DNA of 64,000 nt from UMGS1387 sp045539625 (GTDB lineage Bacteria > Bacillota > Clostridia > Oscillospirales > CAG-382). The stretch's first letter is position 1. Each line of letters starts with the position of its first letter. The stretch covers positions 1 to 64,000 of the forward strand of contig JAZQFS010000016.1 in NCBI GenBank assembly GCA_045539625.1, read 5' to 3'. Of this stretch, positions 1 through 9,356 are shown in pieces. The notes below the pieces were generated by a model that had not been told where the DNA came from, made no database searches, and saw nothing but the letters and a program-made list of their open reading frames with translations. Both the position numbers and the translations under genes were made by a program.

Positions 1-139
1 TGAATTGAAGAAATACATAGATTATTACAACAATGAAAGAATTTCATTAAAACTAAAAGGAATGAGCCCAGTGCAATACCGAGCTCATTCACAAGTGATT
101 TAATATTTAATTATTGTCTAAACTTTGGGGTTCACTTCA
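1..139 (+). mobile_element. Right end of an IS3-family insertion sequence (partial)
   Basis: The window opens inside an IS3-family (IS150-like group) element. The transposase 3' end (2-103) is followed by a short AT-rich gap. Then comes a terminal-repeat-like sequence at 115-139 that begins TGTCTAAACTTTGGGG and ends in CA, as expected for the right end of this family. The left end lies outside the window, so intactness cannot be judged. No target duplication can be checked. Confidence 0.7.
2..103 (+). CDS. IS3-family transposase, C-terminal fragment
   Basis: This is the last 33 codons of an open frame entering from the left edge and ending in TAA at 101-103. The peptide contains the typical end of the IS3 OrfB rve-type integrase domain: a YIDYYNNERI stretch, then LKLKG and SPVQYR. 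In this family that region lies just after the third catalytic acidic residue of the DDE triad. The enzyme would catalyse transposition of the element. Only the tail is visible, so activity cannot be assessed. Confidence 0.8.
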   Translation, partial: ELKKYIDYYNNERISLKLKGMSPVQYRAHSQVI

Positions 140-171
140 GATAGGGCAGCCTTTTTCATTATAAAATATTG

Positions 172-200
172 TTGATTTTTGATAATGTTTGTGATACAAT
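172..200 (+). promoter_or_regulatory. Sigma-A-like promoter reading toward the 3' end of a minus-strand gene
   Basis: TTGATT (172-177), a 17-nt spacer and TACAAT (195-200) make a plausible sigma-A promoter just outside the IS end. Downstream (200-290) there is no plus-strand gene, only short repeated AATTGC/GAATT motifs running into the end of the minus-strand gene at 288. It may belong to a small intergenic repeat and produce an untranslated or antisense transcript. Spacing and boxes are seen; activity is inferred. Confidence 0.35.
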
Positions 201-287
201 GAGTTTGCACAGCAAGCTCAATGAATTGCCTTGCGGTATGAATTGCACCTTCGGTGAATTAAAGAAAACTACGGCTTTGACGGGCAC

Positions 288-1454
288 TTACGCCTTTGAC
301 GTAAAGGAGCGCTGATGTGCAATTTTGTCCGCCATGGCGTCGGATACAAGCTTTATACCCTTGTCTACTTCTTTGGTATAGGTTTGGGCAAAGCGTGAAA
401 AGCTCACCTGAGTTCTGCCCGTACTGCCGTCAAGATGTGACTTTACAAGTGCCTTGCAAAGAGCGTTAAAGTCGCCGTCCGTCACAGCTTTGTTGCCGAA
501 TGCTGACTTTACAAATATTTCTGCGGCATGGAAAAGGATTCTGTTTTCAGCTTTTTTGCCCTGTGCAAGACAGAGGCAGATGTCGCTGCGAAGCTTGTCC
601 GCAACAAGAGCTTTGTCGGTGACGGATGTGATTTTTGAAATGTTATCTGCTGTCTTTTCGCACACTGATGCAAGTGTTTTTTCTCTGTTGAAATCGCTCT
701 TTTCGTTTATTGCTATGCCGTCAAGACAGATGCCGAACTCATTTTCGGTCTTGCTTATGTAATTGCAGAAAACCTTGTCAAAGCCGTAAGTATTGATGTG
801 CTTTACAACCTCTCTGGGAGCAATTCCAAGCAGCGAGGAAAGATATGATACAACGTATGCCGAGCTTTTTTTGTTAAGCAAAGACAGTCTTTGAATAAGC
901 TCCTCTTTTGCCTCGGCAAGGTCTGTCTTCTTTACAAACGCCTCTTCGGGTGTGTCGGCACTGTCGGGTATAATGTCGCAAAGGGTACAACCCGAGTCCT
1001 CGCCGATGGGTGTGTCAAGAGGCAGACAAGAGGCGGTCTTTTTTCTCAGCAGGCTGAAAAGAAAGTTGTTGACAACCGTCATAACATAGGCTTCTCTGCG
1101 CTCCTGCGGCTCTTTTACAACAGAGGCAGTGCACTGAAACAGCTTTAAGGTGATGTCGTTTTCGATGTCGCAAAGCTCTGTACCAAGCTTTTTTATAACC
1201 CCCGATTCGCTGAAAAGTCTTATAAGATTTGACTTGCTTCTGAGGGCGATTCTGCTTACAAAGCGGTGAAGAACAATCATAAGCTTTGTGCGAAGATACT
1301 CCATCTTTTCATCGGGGCTTGTTATGAAGCCTGCAACATCTGTTATTTCCTTTGAAATTACCGTGTATACGTCGGCAAGGATTTTGTTTATACAGGTGTT
1401 CTTTTCCTGCTCGTCAAGTTCTGTGATTATAAGGTTTTCAAGATTTGTCATCAT
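288..1454 (-). CDS. Divergent sigma-70-family-like protein
   Basis: About 388 residues from the MMTNLENL start at 1454, which follows a GGAAGGCGG purine run. The frame stays open to 1535, so a longer N-terminus is possible. The middle contains a segment typical of sigma-70 proteins around regions 2-3: a REAYV..VVNNFL stretch followed by LPLDTPIGEDSG..LCDIIPD and then TPEEAFV. The C-terminal ~180 residues are helical and unfamiliar. The gene is divergent from the STAND NTPase gene at 1597, with only about 140 bp between the start codons, so they may be co-regulated. A role as an alternative sigma factor or regulator is inference; canonical -35-recognition helices are not clearly recognisable. 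Confidence 0.45.
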   Translation of the reverse strand: MMTNLENLIITELDEQEKNTCINKILADVYTVISKEITDVAGFITSPDEKMEYLRTKLMIVLHRFVSRIALRSKSNLIRLFSESGVIKKLGTELCDIENDITLKLFQCTASVVKEPQERREAYVMTVVNNFLFSLLRKKTASCLPLDTPIGEDSGCTLCDIIPDSADTPEEAFVKKTDLAEAKEELIQRLSLLNKKSSAYVVSYLSSLLGIAPREVVKHINTYGFDKVFCNYISKTENEFGICLDGIAINEKSDFNREKTLASVCEKTADNISKITSVTDKALVADKLRSDICLCLAQGKKAENRILFHAAEIFVKSAFGNKAVTDGDFNALCKALVKSHLDGSTGRTQVSFSRFAQTYTKEVDKGIKLVSDAMADKIAHQRSFTSKA

Positions 1455-1596
1455 TGCTTTTTCCGCCTTCCGTGTTTTTTTGTGGGAAGTTTTCTTCCTT
1501 GAGTATATAAAACTCTGTGAAAAGGCGTGAGTCAAATAGGAAAAAGCGGGAAATTTCCGTGAAAACGATATTTTTTTGAAAAAAAGGAGCCTTTTT

Positions 1597-4326
1597 ATGA
1601 AAGTGACCTTTATTTATTTGATAGAAAAAGTATTAAATCCTGTAAAAACGCAGTGGTATGTCAGGGCAGTGCCCGATACCAATGCGTTCAATGATATTGC
1701 ACGTGTTTTTTATTGCTTTACAAGCGATAACAGTATACCAAGTGACAGCAATAAGATTTTTTTTCAGAGCTTTTTTTGTGACAGTCTGTATAATAAAATG
1801 TTTGGTGTTGATGCTAACAGCGACACTATGGCAGTTGTGGTAAAGGGAGAACATTCTTCAAAAGCCAGAGCTTTCAGCAAAATAAAAAACATTATGGACA
1901 GTGTAACCTCGCTGTTTAATATGCAGCGTGCGAAAATAGAGGATTTTTTCACAGATGCGGCAATGCTTGAGCTTTTTTCGGAAGACATAAAAAAAGGGAA
2001 AAAATACAGCATTATCAAAGAAGAAGCTTCAAAGGAGAATGTACAAAACAGCAAATCGGTTTTGCTTGAACAGGTTGCCGAAATATTTGATAAAAATTGT
2101 ATACACATTAAGGAACGCTTGTCGTACGAAGGTGAAGTTACAAAGAACAACATCTGTGTATTCCTTGCTTGTTATACTATTCTGGCGCTTCTTGACAATC
2201 CTTATGTTGTAAACAAAGACCGTAAGGCTGAGTTTGACGAACCAACACGGATACGTGTGGAAAATGAATTGTCGCAATTATGCAAAATGGATTTTGTCCC
2301 CAAAAAAAGCGATGTGCCGTCTGCCGTTCTCAAATCAAGAACCTCCCAATGCAGTCAGGTTTTCTACGGCAGAGATGACCTTCTGGAAGAAATAGACAAA
2401 AGCTTCAAAAGCGGAATTAATGTGATATTCTTAAAAGGCATGGGCGGTATCGGTAAAAGCGAGCTTGCCCGTCAGTATGCCTTGAAAAACCGTGACAGCA
2501 TAGAAAATGTTGTGTTTGCAAGATACGAAGAGGACAAGGGACTTGTTTTACTTGTTGCCGACGATGAGATTTTCGCTGTCAGGGATATTTTCAGAGATAC
2601 GGTACGGGGCGAAAACGATGAAGAATATGCAAAGAGAAAAATCAAGGCTTTAAGACAGCACTGCGGCAGTGAAACGCTTATCATAATTGACAACTATGAC
2701 ACCGAAAAGCCCGATGAATTGCTGTCGTATCTTGTTTCCGACTGTCCCTACAGAGTGCTTATAACAACAAGATTCGATCAGGAAAAAAGATATAAGCAGA
2801 TTGTAGTAGGGGAGATTGAAGACGAAGAAAAGCTAAAGGACTTAGTAATAAGCTACTGCGACGAAAGTGTTGTGAGAATTAACAGGGAAGATGCAAGCTT
2901 CGGTGAGCTTTTCAGGCTTACCCGATGCCATACCCTGACGCTGGAGCTTGTTGCAATGTATATGTCGGAAAACTCCTACAGCCTTAAGGAAACGGTGGAT
3001 ATTCTCAAAAAAGCAGGCTTTGAGGCTCTGTCAGACAGCTATGTCACCCATAACGATAAAAACGAAACAGCCTACGGCTTTATCAGAGAGCTGTTTAAAT
3101 TGACGGCACTGTCGGAAGATGAAAAAGCCTTTCTTCGCCATATGTCGCTGACTTCGGACCGAGGTGTGCCGAACGGTGCTTTCAGGGATTGGAACGGCGA
3201 CCTTTTCAAGCTGTGCCGTACAAGGCTTATCAAAAAGCGGCTTTTGTGCTATGACAGCGATACCGATATGCTTTTTCTTCACCCCATAATAGGGCAGGTG
3301 GTACTGGGTGAGCTTGATGTTACGTATGACAACTGCCGTGAATTTCTTAATGCCTTTACAAAGGATATTGACGACCTTAATTATTCCAACTTTTCAATCG
3401 GCAAGAAAAAAGCTGTTGGTTGGTGCGGACTTAAAATAATGAGTGTTCTCGGTCTAACAAAGAAAACTTTTCGTGCGGTTTTTGAGTCGGGCAAGGCTGT
3501 TTTTTCAATAATGAGCATACCCGAGGGGCTGTCCTTCCGTCTTGGGCTTTATGAGTTTGCCGAGGCAAATTTCGGACAAGATTCGGTGCAGGCTTGTATG
3601 ACCTCAATACAGACGGCAAACGCCTATATGGAATACGGCGACTATGAAAAAGCACTGTATATGCAAAAGAAAAACCTTGCCTACCTGGAAAATGAGGCAG
3701 ACAAGGAGCACGTTCTGTATTATGATTTGCTTGAAAGATGTGCCGACCAGCTTGGATACATATATATGAGAATGGGAAAGCCGAAAGGCGACAAAGAGGC
3801 ACTTTGCGAGGCTGAAAAGTATTTCCTTACGGGATATGAAGCGGCGGATAAAATAAAGGTGTCACAACAGCACAGGGAGGACCTTATACTTTTCAAGCAC
3901 GCAACACCCGTTCTCGGTCTTTGCAGTCTTTACTTTGAGCAGGGAAAGCTTGACTTGCTGAAGGAAAAAATTGCACAGTTTGAAATTATTATCGACACCC
4001 TTAAGGGCAAAGGGTATTTTATGGAGTATGACACCTCTTACCTTTGTGTACTGAAGGGCAAATACAGTATGCTTACAAAGGATTACGTAAAAGCGGAAGA
4101 GGAATTTGAAAGTGCAATAGGGTACAGGCTAAAAAAACATACAAATATATCAACCACCGTTATGGAGTGTTATCTTCAGCTTGCCATATGCCGTAGAGAG
4201 CTTGGCAAAGCATCACTTGAAAAGGAAAATCTTATAAGTGCTCTTGAAATAGCGCAAAAGCTTTATACACCCTCACATTCTGTTTTCGTGCAGATAAACG
4301 AGCGCCTGTCCCGATTGGAAAAGTAA
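1597..4326 (+). CDS. STAND-family (NB-ARC-like) NTPase with TPR-like C-terminus
   Basis: 909 residues. The start at 1597 is chosen because AGGAG (1585-1589) lies 7 nt upstream; an in-frame TTG at 1576 sits before that site. Residues ~1-265 form an N-terminal region of unknown fold. A P-loop GMGGIGKS follows (Lys at ~287), then Walker B LIIIDNYD and the sensor-like VLITTRF, the NB-ARC/STAND order. Winged-helix and helical segments follow, then TPR-like repeats from ~residue 640 to the end. STAND proteins oligomerise on ligand sensing; bacterial ones act in signalling or phage defence. The next gene is an unusual Lon-type protease 106 bp downstream, but a terminator lies between them. Function is not established. 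Confidence 0.75.
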   Translation: MKVTFIYLIEKVLNPVKTQWYVRAVPDTNAFNDIARVFYCFTSDNSIPSDSNKIFFQSFFCDSLYNKMFGVDANSDTMAVVVKGEHSSKARAFSKIKNIMDSVTSLFNMQRAKIEDFFTDAAMLELFSEDIKKGKKYSIIKEEASKENVQNSKSVLLEQVAEIFDKNCIHIKERLSYEGEVTKNNICVFLACYTILALLDNPYVVNKDRKAEFDEPTRIRVENELSQLCKMDFVPKKSDVPSAVLKSRTSQCSQVFYGRDDLLEEIDKSFKSGINVIFLKGMGGIGKSELARQYALKNRDSIENVVFARYEEDKGLVLLVADDEIFAVRDIFRDTVRGENDEEYAKRKIKALRQHCGSETLIIIDNYDTEKPDELLSYLVSDCPYRVLITTRFDQEKRYKQIVVGEIEDEEKLKDLVISYCDESVVRINREDASFGELFRLTRCHTLTLELVAMYMSENSYSLKETVDILKKAGFEALSDSYVTHNDKNETAYGFIRELFKLTALSEDEKAFLRHMSLTSDRGVPNGAFRDWNGDLFKLCRTRLIKKRLLCYDSDTDMLFLHPIIGQVVLGELDVTYDNCREFLNAFTKDIDDLNYSNFSIGKKKAVGWCGLKIMSVLGLTKKTFRAVFESGKAVFSIMSIPEGLSFRLGLYEFAEANFGQDSVQACMTSIQTANAYMEYGDYEKALYMQKKNLAYLENEADKEHVLYYDLLERCADQLGYIYMRMGKPKGDKEALCEAEKYFLTGYEAADKIKVSQQHREDLILFKHATPVLGLCSLYFEQGKLDLLKEKIAQFEIIIDTLKGKGYFMEYDTSYLCVLKGKYSMLTKDYVKAEEEFESAIGYRLKKHTNISTTVMECYLQLAICRRELGKASLEKENLISALEIAQKLYTPSHSVFVQINERLSRLEK

Positions 4327-4336
4327 ATACTTTTTT

Positions 4337-4373
4337 ACGGCTGTCCGTTTTTTTCGGACGGCTGTATTTTTTT
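4337..4373 (+). terminator. Intrinsic terminator after the STAND gene
   Basis: An 11-bp stem with two G-U pairs (arms 4337-4347 and 4355-4365, T7 loop) is followed by a run of seven T. It separates the STAND gene from the downstream protease gene, so the latter probably has its own promoter in 4374-4420. Confidence 0.8.
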
Positions 4374-4432
4374 CGGAGAAAAATCCTTCTTGCCGTATAC
4401 AGTAGTGTAAAACAAAACAGGAGGACGGCAAA

Positions 4433-7400
4433 ATGAAGGATATATTTGATTACGGCGATGAGCTTAAGAGCATCGATCCCTTTGGCGATATTTTTGACGA
4501 CGACGGCAATTTCAAGGACAAAATTTGTGATGAAGATGACACAGACAACGAAGAAAAAGCACTTGATGTGTTAAGAAATCTTCCTCTGCCCGCTTTACAT
4601 TCAACCTCTCGGGAGCAGTTCAAGTCCCGCGGTCTTATTCCAAAATTCAATGATGAAGACGACCTTCTTGACAGACACGGATTGTTTGAATACACACATT
4701 TTTGCGGCTATGTAACAGAGAAAAGCGTTGATTTTTCTTGTGCCGTATATTTTAAAATCCGTACCGATGATTGCAAAACACAGACTGTACGCACCTCTTC
4801 TCTTACCGAGCTTCAGGTGAAAAAGGCAAACAGCCGTGAAAAAATCCACGTAATCGCAAATAAAAGAAGCGGTGTTTATATTGCAAAAATCATATGCACC
4901 CACGCTTTTTATAAAATGTTCTCTCTTATTGAGGGCAATGCAGAAAAGCTGTCGGCAATGAGCCGCTTTTTAAGACTTGACAAGGACGTGCGAAAAAACA
5001 TAGAAACTCGTCTGGGTGAAAAAAAGTACAGCCTTGTTGATGAAAAAAACAGTGTTGCAGTTACCGACAAGGATATCCTCAGACTTAAGTACGATATGTG
5101 CAGAAACACCTTTACACCCTCTCAGCAAAGAGAAATTGACACTCTTTTCTCACAGAGAAGCGGTATAAGAAGCAAGGTTGACAAAAAGCTTGAGTATATT
5201 CTCAACATTTCATCTGTTTACCACGGCAGAAAAAAGGTGGACAGAAAAAAGCTTATGGCAGCCCTTGACTCAAAGCTTTACAAGATGGATAAGGTGAAAA
5301 ACAAGCTTTGCGACTGCATTACCTCATCTTATCACACAGGCAAAAGAGGCTTTCGCATACTTCTTGCAGGCTCATCGGGCACAGGCAAGACAACAATTGC
5401 AAAGGCTGTTGCACAGGGCTGCGGTCTGCCATTTGACGTTATCAATTTAAACGGCGTTATGAGTGCTATTGACATAAAAGGCATCGATGCTTCCTATGAC
5501 AGTGCAGATTGCGGAAAGCTTGTAAAAAGCTTTTACGGCATGAGAACAACGGAAGGAGTGGTTGTCCTTGACGAAATCGACAAGATGGGCACAGGGGGTA
5601 AGGACGGCAATCCTGCCGATGCACTTCTTGACTGCCTTTCCGACCACAACAGCTGTTACGATGCCTTTCTTGAAATGGCGCTTGATACCACAAATACCGT
5701 GTTTATTGCAACGGCAAACTCCACAGAGAACATTCCCGACTACCTTCTCAACCGCTTTGATGTAATACATATTGACGATTACACAGACGAAGAAAAGTGC
5801 GACATCGGCGAAAAGTATTTTGTACCCGAAATTCTCTGTGCCTACAAAGTGAAAAAGGGCGAAATTGTCTTTACAGGACAGGCACTTGAAAAAACGGTAA
5901 GCCGCTATTGCAGTGACAGAGGCGTGAGAATGTTAAAGGAAAACATCAGAACGGTAGTGCGTAAAATACTTGTTATGTGGGACGAGTGCGGCAAAAGAGC
6001 AAAGATGACGGTAACTGAACGGTTTATAGAGGACGTGCTTGAAGGTTTATATGACGAAAACGACGTGTTCCTGCGCTTTGCACGTAATAAGGACCGTCTT
6101 GATGACGGTGTGCGTACAGAAATCAGAAGAACGCTTGACGAGCTTAATGTGATGGGAAAAACAGCTTCGGAAAAGGAAAAAATCAAAAAAAGAGCAGGCT
6201 ATCTCACCTCGCTCATTCCCGACAGATGCGGCTTTGACAGCTTTGACAGAGAAAGATATTTTGCTTCCGTCAACGCAACCCACTACGGTCTTGACAGCGT
6301 GAAGGAACAGGTTTCAAGACTTATGTGTGCAAAGGCTTTGTCCAAAAACACAAAGCTTTCCTCCTGCCGTATTCTTCTTGCAGGTCCTGCAGGAACAGGC
6401 AAGAGCACCATCTGCAAGAGCATAGCTGACGGTCTGGGTATTCCCTATATCAAAATCTCCCTTGGCGGAGTAGGAGACGAGGCGGTAATAAAGGGCTTTT
6501 CTCCCACCTATGTTGATGCAGATGCAGGTGAAATCGTAAAGGGACTTTCCCGAGCAGGCACAACAAACGCACTTATCCAGCTTGACGAAATCGACAAAAC
6601 AGGCTCACGCCACGGTGTCAACGCAGGCAATGCACTGCTTGATTTACTTGACAACTGCAACGGCTTTGCCGACAGATTTTTGGGCGTGCCCATAGACCTT
6701 TCGGACGTGCTGTTTGTGGCAACGGCAAACGATATTTCAAATATGGAGAGCTGGCTTTGTGACCGCTTTGACATAATTCACATTGACGGCTACACAAAAA
6801 ACGAGAAAAAGCACATTCTTACCCGATGCATTATTCCTTCACTTTGCCGTAATATGTCGGATGACTCGCTGAAGATCACCGTCACAGACAAGGCATCAGA
6901 GCTTCTTGTGTCACGCTACTGCACCTCAATGGGTGTAAGAGACCTTGAAAAGGCGGCACGCAGAATTGTCACCGACAAGCTGTATAACGGTGCTTGCGGC
7001 AGTATTGAAATTGACGAAGAAGATGTTGTTTCCTCGCTTGGAGCACTGCCTATACAGAGAGGCAACCTTGTTTCTCAGGCTGTCCCCGGTTTTTCAAAGG
7101 CTCTTGCGGTTTCAGGTGCAAACAGCGGCATGGCGTTTTCCGTTGAAACGGTTATCACTCCCGACGAGGGTGCAACAACGGTAACGGGACTTCCCAAGGA
7201 AAGCACCCTTGACAGCGTGAAAATCGCAAAGACATATGTAAGGCTTAACTATATGAAAAACAAGCGTGATTTCGGCTTGCACCTTCATTTCGGAGAGGGT
7301 GCTGTGGTAAAGGACGGTCCTTCGGCAGGTACGGCAATAGCAATTTCCATACTGTCTGCGGTAAGCGGCAAGGCGGTATGTGTCAATGCCGCATACACAG

Positions 7401-7621
7401 GCGAGATTGACCTTTTCGGCAATGTTTTTGCAATAGGAGGAGCACTTGCCAAGATTCAGGCAGCGGAAATGTCAGGCTGCAGCAAGGTATTCATTCCCCG
7501 TGACAACTATGAAAGGCTGTCAGAAAAGGAGCTTGAAGGTTTTACGGTTGAGGTTGTTCCCGTAAGTCACATTTCGCAGATAATCGGCGAGGTTTTGCCT
7601 GAGGTAGAAAAGGAAATATAA
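4433..7621 (+). CDS. Lon-like ATP-dependent protease with two tandem AAA+ domains
   Basis: 1062 residues, with AGGAGG at 4419-4424 before the ATG. Residues 1-~300 are a non-canonical N-terminal region, with an acidic start and no recognisable Lon substrate-binding domain. AAA+ module 1 has Walker A GSSGTGKTT (~310-320) and Walker B VVLDEIDKM. AAA+ module 2 has GPAGTGKST (~650) and LIQLDEIDK. The C-terminal S16 Lon protease domain carries the KDGPSAGTA serine (Ser964) and the lysine in GGALAKIQAA (Lys1007). They are 43 residues apart, as in E. coli Lon (679/722), so the dyad looks intact. Ordinary LonA and LonB have a single AAA+ module; the duplication is the oddity. It likely degrades specific proteins in the cytoplasm. 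The STAND NTPase gene lies directly upstream. Confidence 0.85.
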   Translation: MKDIFDYGDELKSIDPFGDIFDDDGNFKDKICDEDDTDNEEKALDVLRNLPLPALHSTSREQFKSRGLIPKFNDEDDLLDRHGLFEYTHFCGYVTEKSVDFSCAVYFKIRTDDCKTQTVRTSSLTELQVKKANSREKIHVIANKRSGVYIAKIICTHAFYKMFSLIEGNAEKLSAMSRFLRLDKDVRKNIETRLGEKKYSLVDEKNSVAVTDKDILRLKYDMCRNTFTPSQQREIDTLFSQRSGIRSKVDKKLEYILNISSVYHGRKKVDRKKLMAALDSKLYKMDKVKNKLCDCITSSYHTGKRGFRILLAGSSGTGKTTIAKAVAQGCGLPFDVINLNGVMSAIDIKGIDASYDSADCGKLVKSFYGMRTTEGVVVLDEIDKMGTGGKDGNPADALLDCLSDHNSCYDAFLEMALDTTNTVFIATANSTENIPDYLLNRFDVIHIDDYTDEEKCDIGEKYFVPEILCAYKVKKGEIVFTGQALEKTVSRYCSDRGVRMLKENIRTVVRKILVMWDECGKRAKMTVTERFIEDVLEGLYDENDVFLRFARNKDRLDDGVRTEIRRTLDELNVMGKTASEKEKIKKRAGYLTSLIPDRCGFDSFDRERYFASVNATHYGLDSVKEQVSRLMCAKALSKNTKLSSCRILLAGPAGTGKSTICKSIADGLGIPYIKISLGGVGDEAVIKGFSPTYVDADAGEIVKGLSRAGTTNALIQLDEIDKTGSRHGVNAGNALLDLLDNCNGFADRFLGVPIDLSDVLFVATANDISNMESWLCDRFDIIHIDGYTKNEKKHILTRCIIPSLCRNMSDDSLKITVTDKASELLVSRYCTSMGVRDLEKAARRIVTDKLYNGACGSIEIDEEDVVSSLGALPIQRGNLVSQAVPGFSKALAVSGANSGMAFSVETVITPDEGATTVTGLPKESTLDSVKIAKTYVRLNYMKNKRDFGLHLHFGEGAVVKDGPSAGTAIAISILSAVSGKAVCVNAAYTGEIDLFGNVFAIGGALAKIQAAEMSGCSKVFIPRDNYERLSEKELEGFTVEVVPVSHISQIIGEVLPEVEKEI

Positions 7622-7646
7622 CACAGTGTAAGGCTGAAAGCATAAA

Positions 7647-7673
7647 AAGGCTGTCCCACTCGGAGACAGCCTT
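7647..7673 (-). terminator. Terminator between convergent genes
   Basis: Perfect 9-bp stem (AAGGCTGTC / GACAGCCTT). On the minus strand it is followed by TTTTT, so it mainly serves the phosphohexomutase gene; on the plus strand the 3' flank is less T-rich. It lies between the convergent lon-like and phosphohexomutase genes. Confidence 0.75.
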
Positions 7674-7691
7674 CCTCGTTCATATTCAATT

Positions 7692-9107
7692 TTAAAGCTT
7701 AAGAAGCGTTTTCCACGCATCAATATATCCCTGTGCAGCTTCGGCACACTTGCCTTCCGCAAAGATACGTAAAAGGGGCTCTGTTCCGCTGAAACGGCAG
7801 ATTACAAAGGAGGAGTCGGTAAAGTAAACCTTGCAGCCGTCCTCGTAGCTTACCTTTTGAATGTTCTTGCCGAAGTCGGGAAGCTTCTTTTCAACCATAA
7901 CGGTGTTAAGAATACTTTGTTTTGCTTCGGGCGCAAAGCCGAGGTTTGATTCAACCATAACGAAATCGCCGTACTTTTCACGAAGCATTGTGAGCAGCTC
8001 CTTGGGAGTCTTTCCTGTTTTGCTGAGCATTTCAACGAAAAGTGTTGCCGCATATACGCTGTCCTTGCCGTAAATGTGACCTCTTACCGTAAGACCGCCG
8101 CTGGATTCACCGCCCAGAATTGCATCAGCCTCGTCAAGCTTTGAGGAAATGTACTTGAAGCCTACAGGCACTTCATGGCAAACCTCTCCAACGTCCTCTG
8201 CGATTTTGTCAAGCATATGTGTTGTGGCAAGATTTCTTACAACAGGTCCCTTCCAGCCCTTGACCTCGTGGAGATACCAGTAGAGCATACAAAGGATTTC
8301 GTTGGCATCAATGTAGTTGCCCTCGCTGTCGATAATACCCAGTCTGTCGCCGTCGCCGTCAACGCCGATACCAAGGTCATAGCCGCCTGCCACAACTTTG
8401 TCGGCAAGACCTTTAAGTGTCTTTTCGGTGGGGGCGGGCATTGAGCCGCCGAAGTATGCGTCCTTTGAGCTGTTGATGATGTCTACCGTACAGCGTGCCG
8501 TGTGAAGCACTACCATAAGAGGATAGGTTGCTGAGCCGTGCATGGGGTCAAAGAGAATACGCAGACCGCGGTTTCTTATAGCCTTGACATCGCTGAGAGC
8601 GAGAATGTCGTCAATAAAATCGTTGAAGGGGTTTTCAAGGTAGCGGATAATTCCCTTTTCAACGCCCTGTGCAAAGTCAATTGACTTTACGTTTTCGCTT
8701 TTTACTGCGTTGATGTACTCTTCAAGCTCGCCCGTAACCTCAAGGGAAGCATCTCTGCCTTCCTCGATAATGATTTTAATACCGTTGTAGTTTGAGGGGT
8801 TGTGGGAAGCGGTAACCTCCATACCGAAGAAAAGACCGTTCTTCTTTACATAGTGCATAACAAAGGGCGTGGGTGCACTTCGGTGCAACGTTATAACCTC
8901 AATGCCGTTTGCGCCAAGTACCTCTGAAAGCCATATTGCGGCGTTGTCCGAAAGAAAACGTCTGTCAAAGCCGATGATTACGGGCTTGTTTGCAAGATTT
9001 TTCTTCTTTGCGTAGTTGCAAAAGCCCTGTGCAAAGGCACGGATATTGTCATAGTTGAAGTCTTTACCTGTTTCTGCTCTCCAACCGCCTGTACCGAATT
9101 TAATCAT
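7692..9107 (-). CDS. Phosphoglucomutase/phosphomannomutase family protein
   Basis: 471 residues, typical for the alpha-D-phosphohexomutase superfamily. The N-terminal GTGGWRA segment, the phosphoserine loop TASHNPSNYNG, the metal-binding DGDGDR loop and a C-terminal phosphate-binding RFSGTEP motif are all present in order. It interconverts sugar 1- and 6-phosphates (glucose, mannose or glucosamine) through a phosphoserine intermediate; the exact sugar cannot be read from sequence. The start is supported by GGAGTG about 7 nt upstream and by a good promoter at 9149-9177. It stands alone between a convergent gene and a terminator. A second, longer mutase is encoded at 20544-22262. Confidence 0.9.
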   Translation of the reverse strand: MIKFGTGGWRAETGKDFNYDNIRAFAQGFCNYAKKKNLANKPVIIGFDRRFLSDNAAIWLSEVLGANGIEVITLHRSAPTPFVMHYVKKNGLFFGMEVTASHNPSNYNGIKIIIEEGRDASLEVTGELEEYINAVKSENVKSIDFAQGVEKGIIRYLENPFNDFIDDILALSDVKAIRNRGLRILFDPMHGSATYPLMVVLHTARCTVDIINSSKDAYFGGSMPAPTEKTLKGLADKVVAGGYDLGIGVDGDGDRLGIIDSEGNYIDANEILCMLYWYLHEVKGWKGPVVRNLATTHMLDKIAEDVGEVCHEVPVGFKYISSKLDEADAILGGESSGGLTVRGHIYGKDSVYAATLFVEMLSKTGKTPKELLTMLREKYGDFVMVESNLGFAPEAKQSILNTVMVEKKLPDFGKNIQKVSYEDGCKVYFTDSSFVICRFSGTEPLLRIFAEGKCAEAAQGYIDAWKTLLKL

Positions 9108-9148
9108 TATGCGTCACTCCTTGTTTGTGAAAATCTTTTTGAGACTAC

Positions 9149-9177
9149 ATTGTACAGTATATCTTTTTCTTTGTCAA
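9149..9177 (-). promoter_or_regulatory. Promoter of the phosphohexomutase gene
   Basis: On the minus strand TTGACA (9177-9172), 17-nt spacer, TACAAT (9154-9149), about 40 bp upstream of the start codon. Near-consensus sigma-A promoter. Confidence 0.75.
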
Positions 9178-9311
9178 TAGAAATTCGGGTATAAAAGCAA
9201 TATTTTTATATTTTTTCGCAATATTTAGCTTTTTTGAGCATTTTTATTGCTTTGTTCCATATCGGCATTTTATAACGCAAAGGCGAAATTGCCTGCGGCC
9301 GCATAAAAAAG

Positions 9312-9343
9312 TAAAAAAATACCGAGGCGTAAATCCCCGGTAT
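9312..9343 (-). terminator. Terminator of the PII-like/DUF1538 operon
   Basis: On the minus strand, ATACCG.. pairs with ..CGGTAT across a short loop (9319-9343), followed by a run of seven T (9318-9312). It lies 14 bp after the PII-like gene stop. Confidence 0.75.
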
Positions 9344-9356
9344 CAAAAGAAAAATA

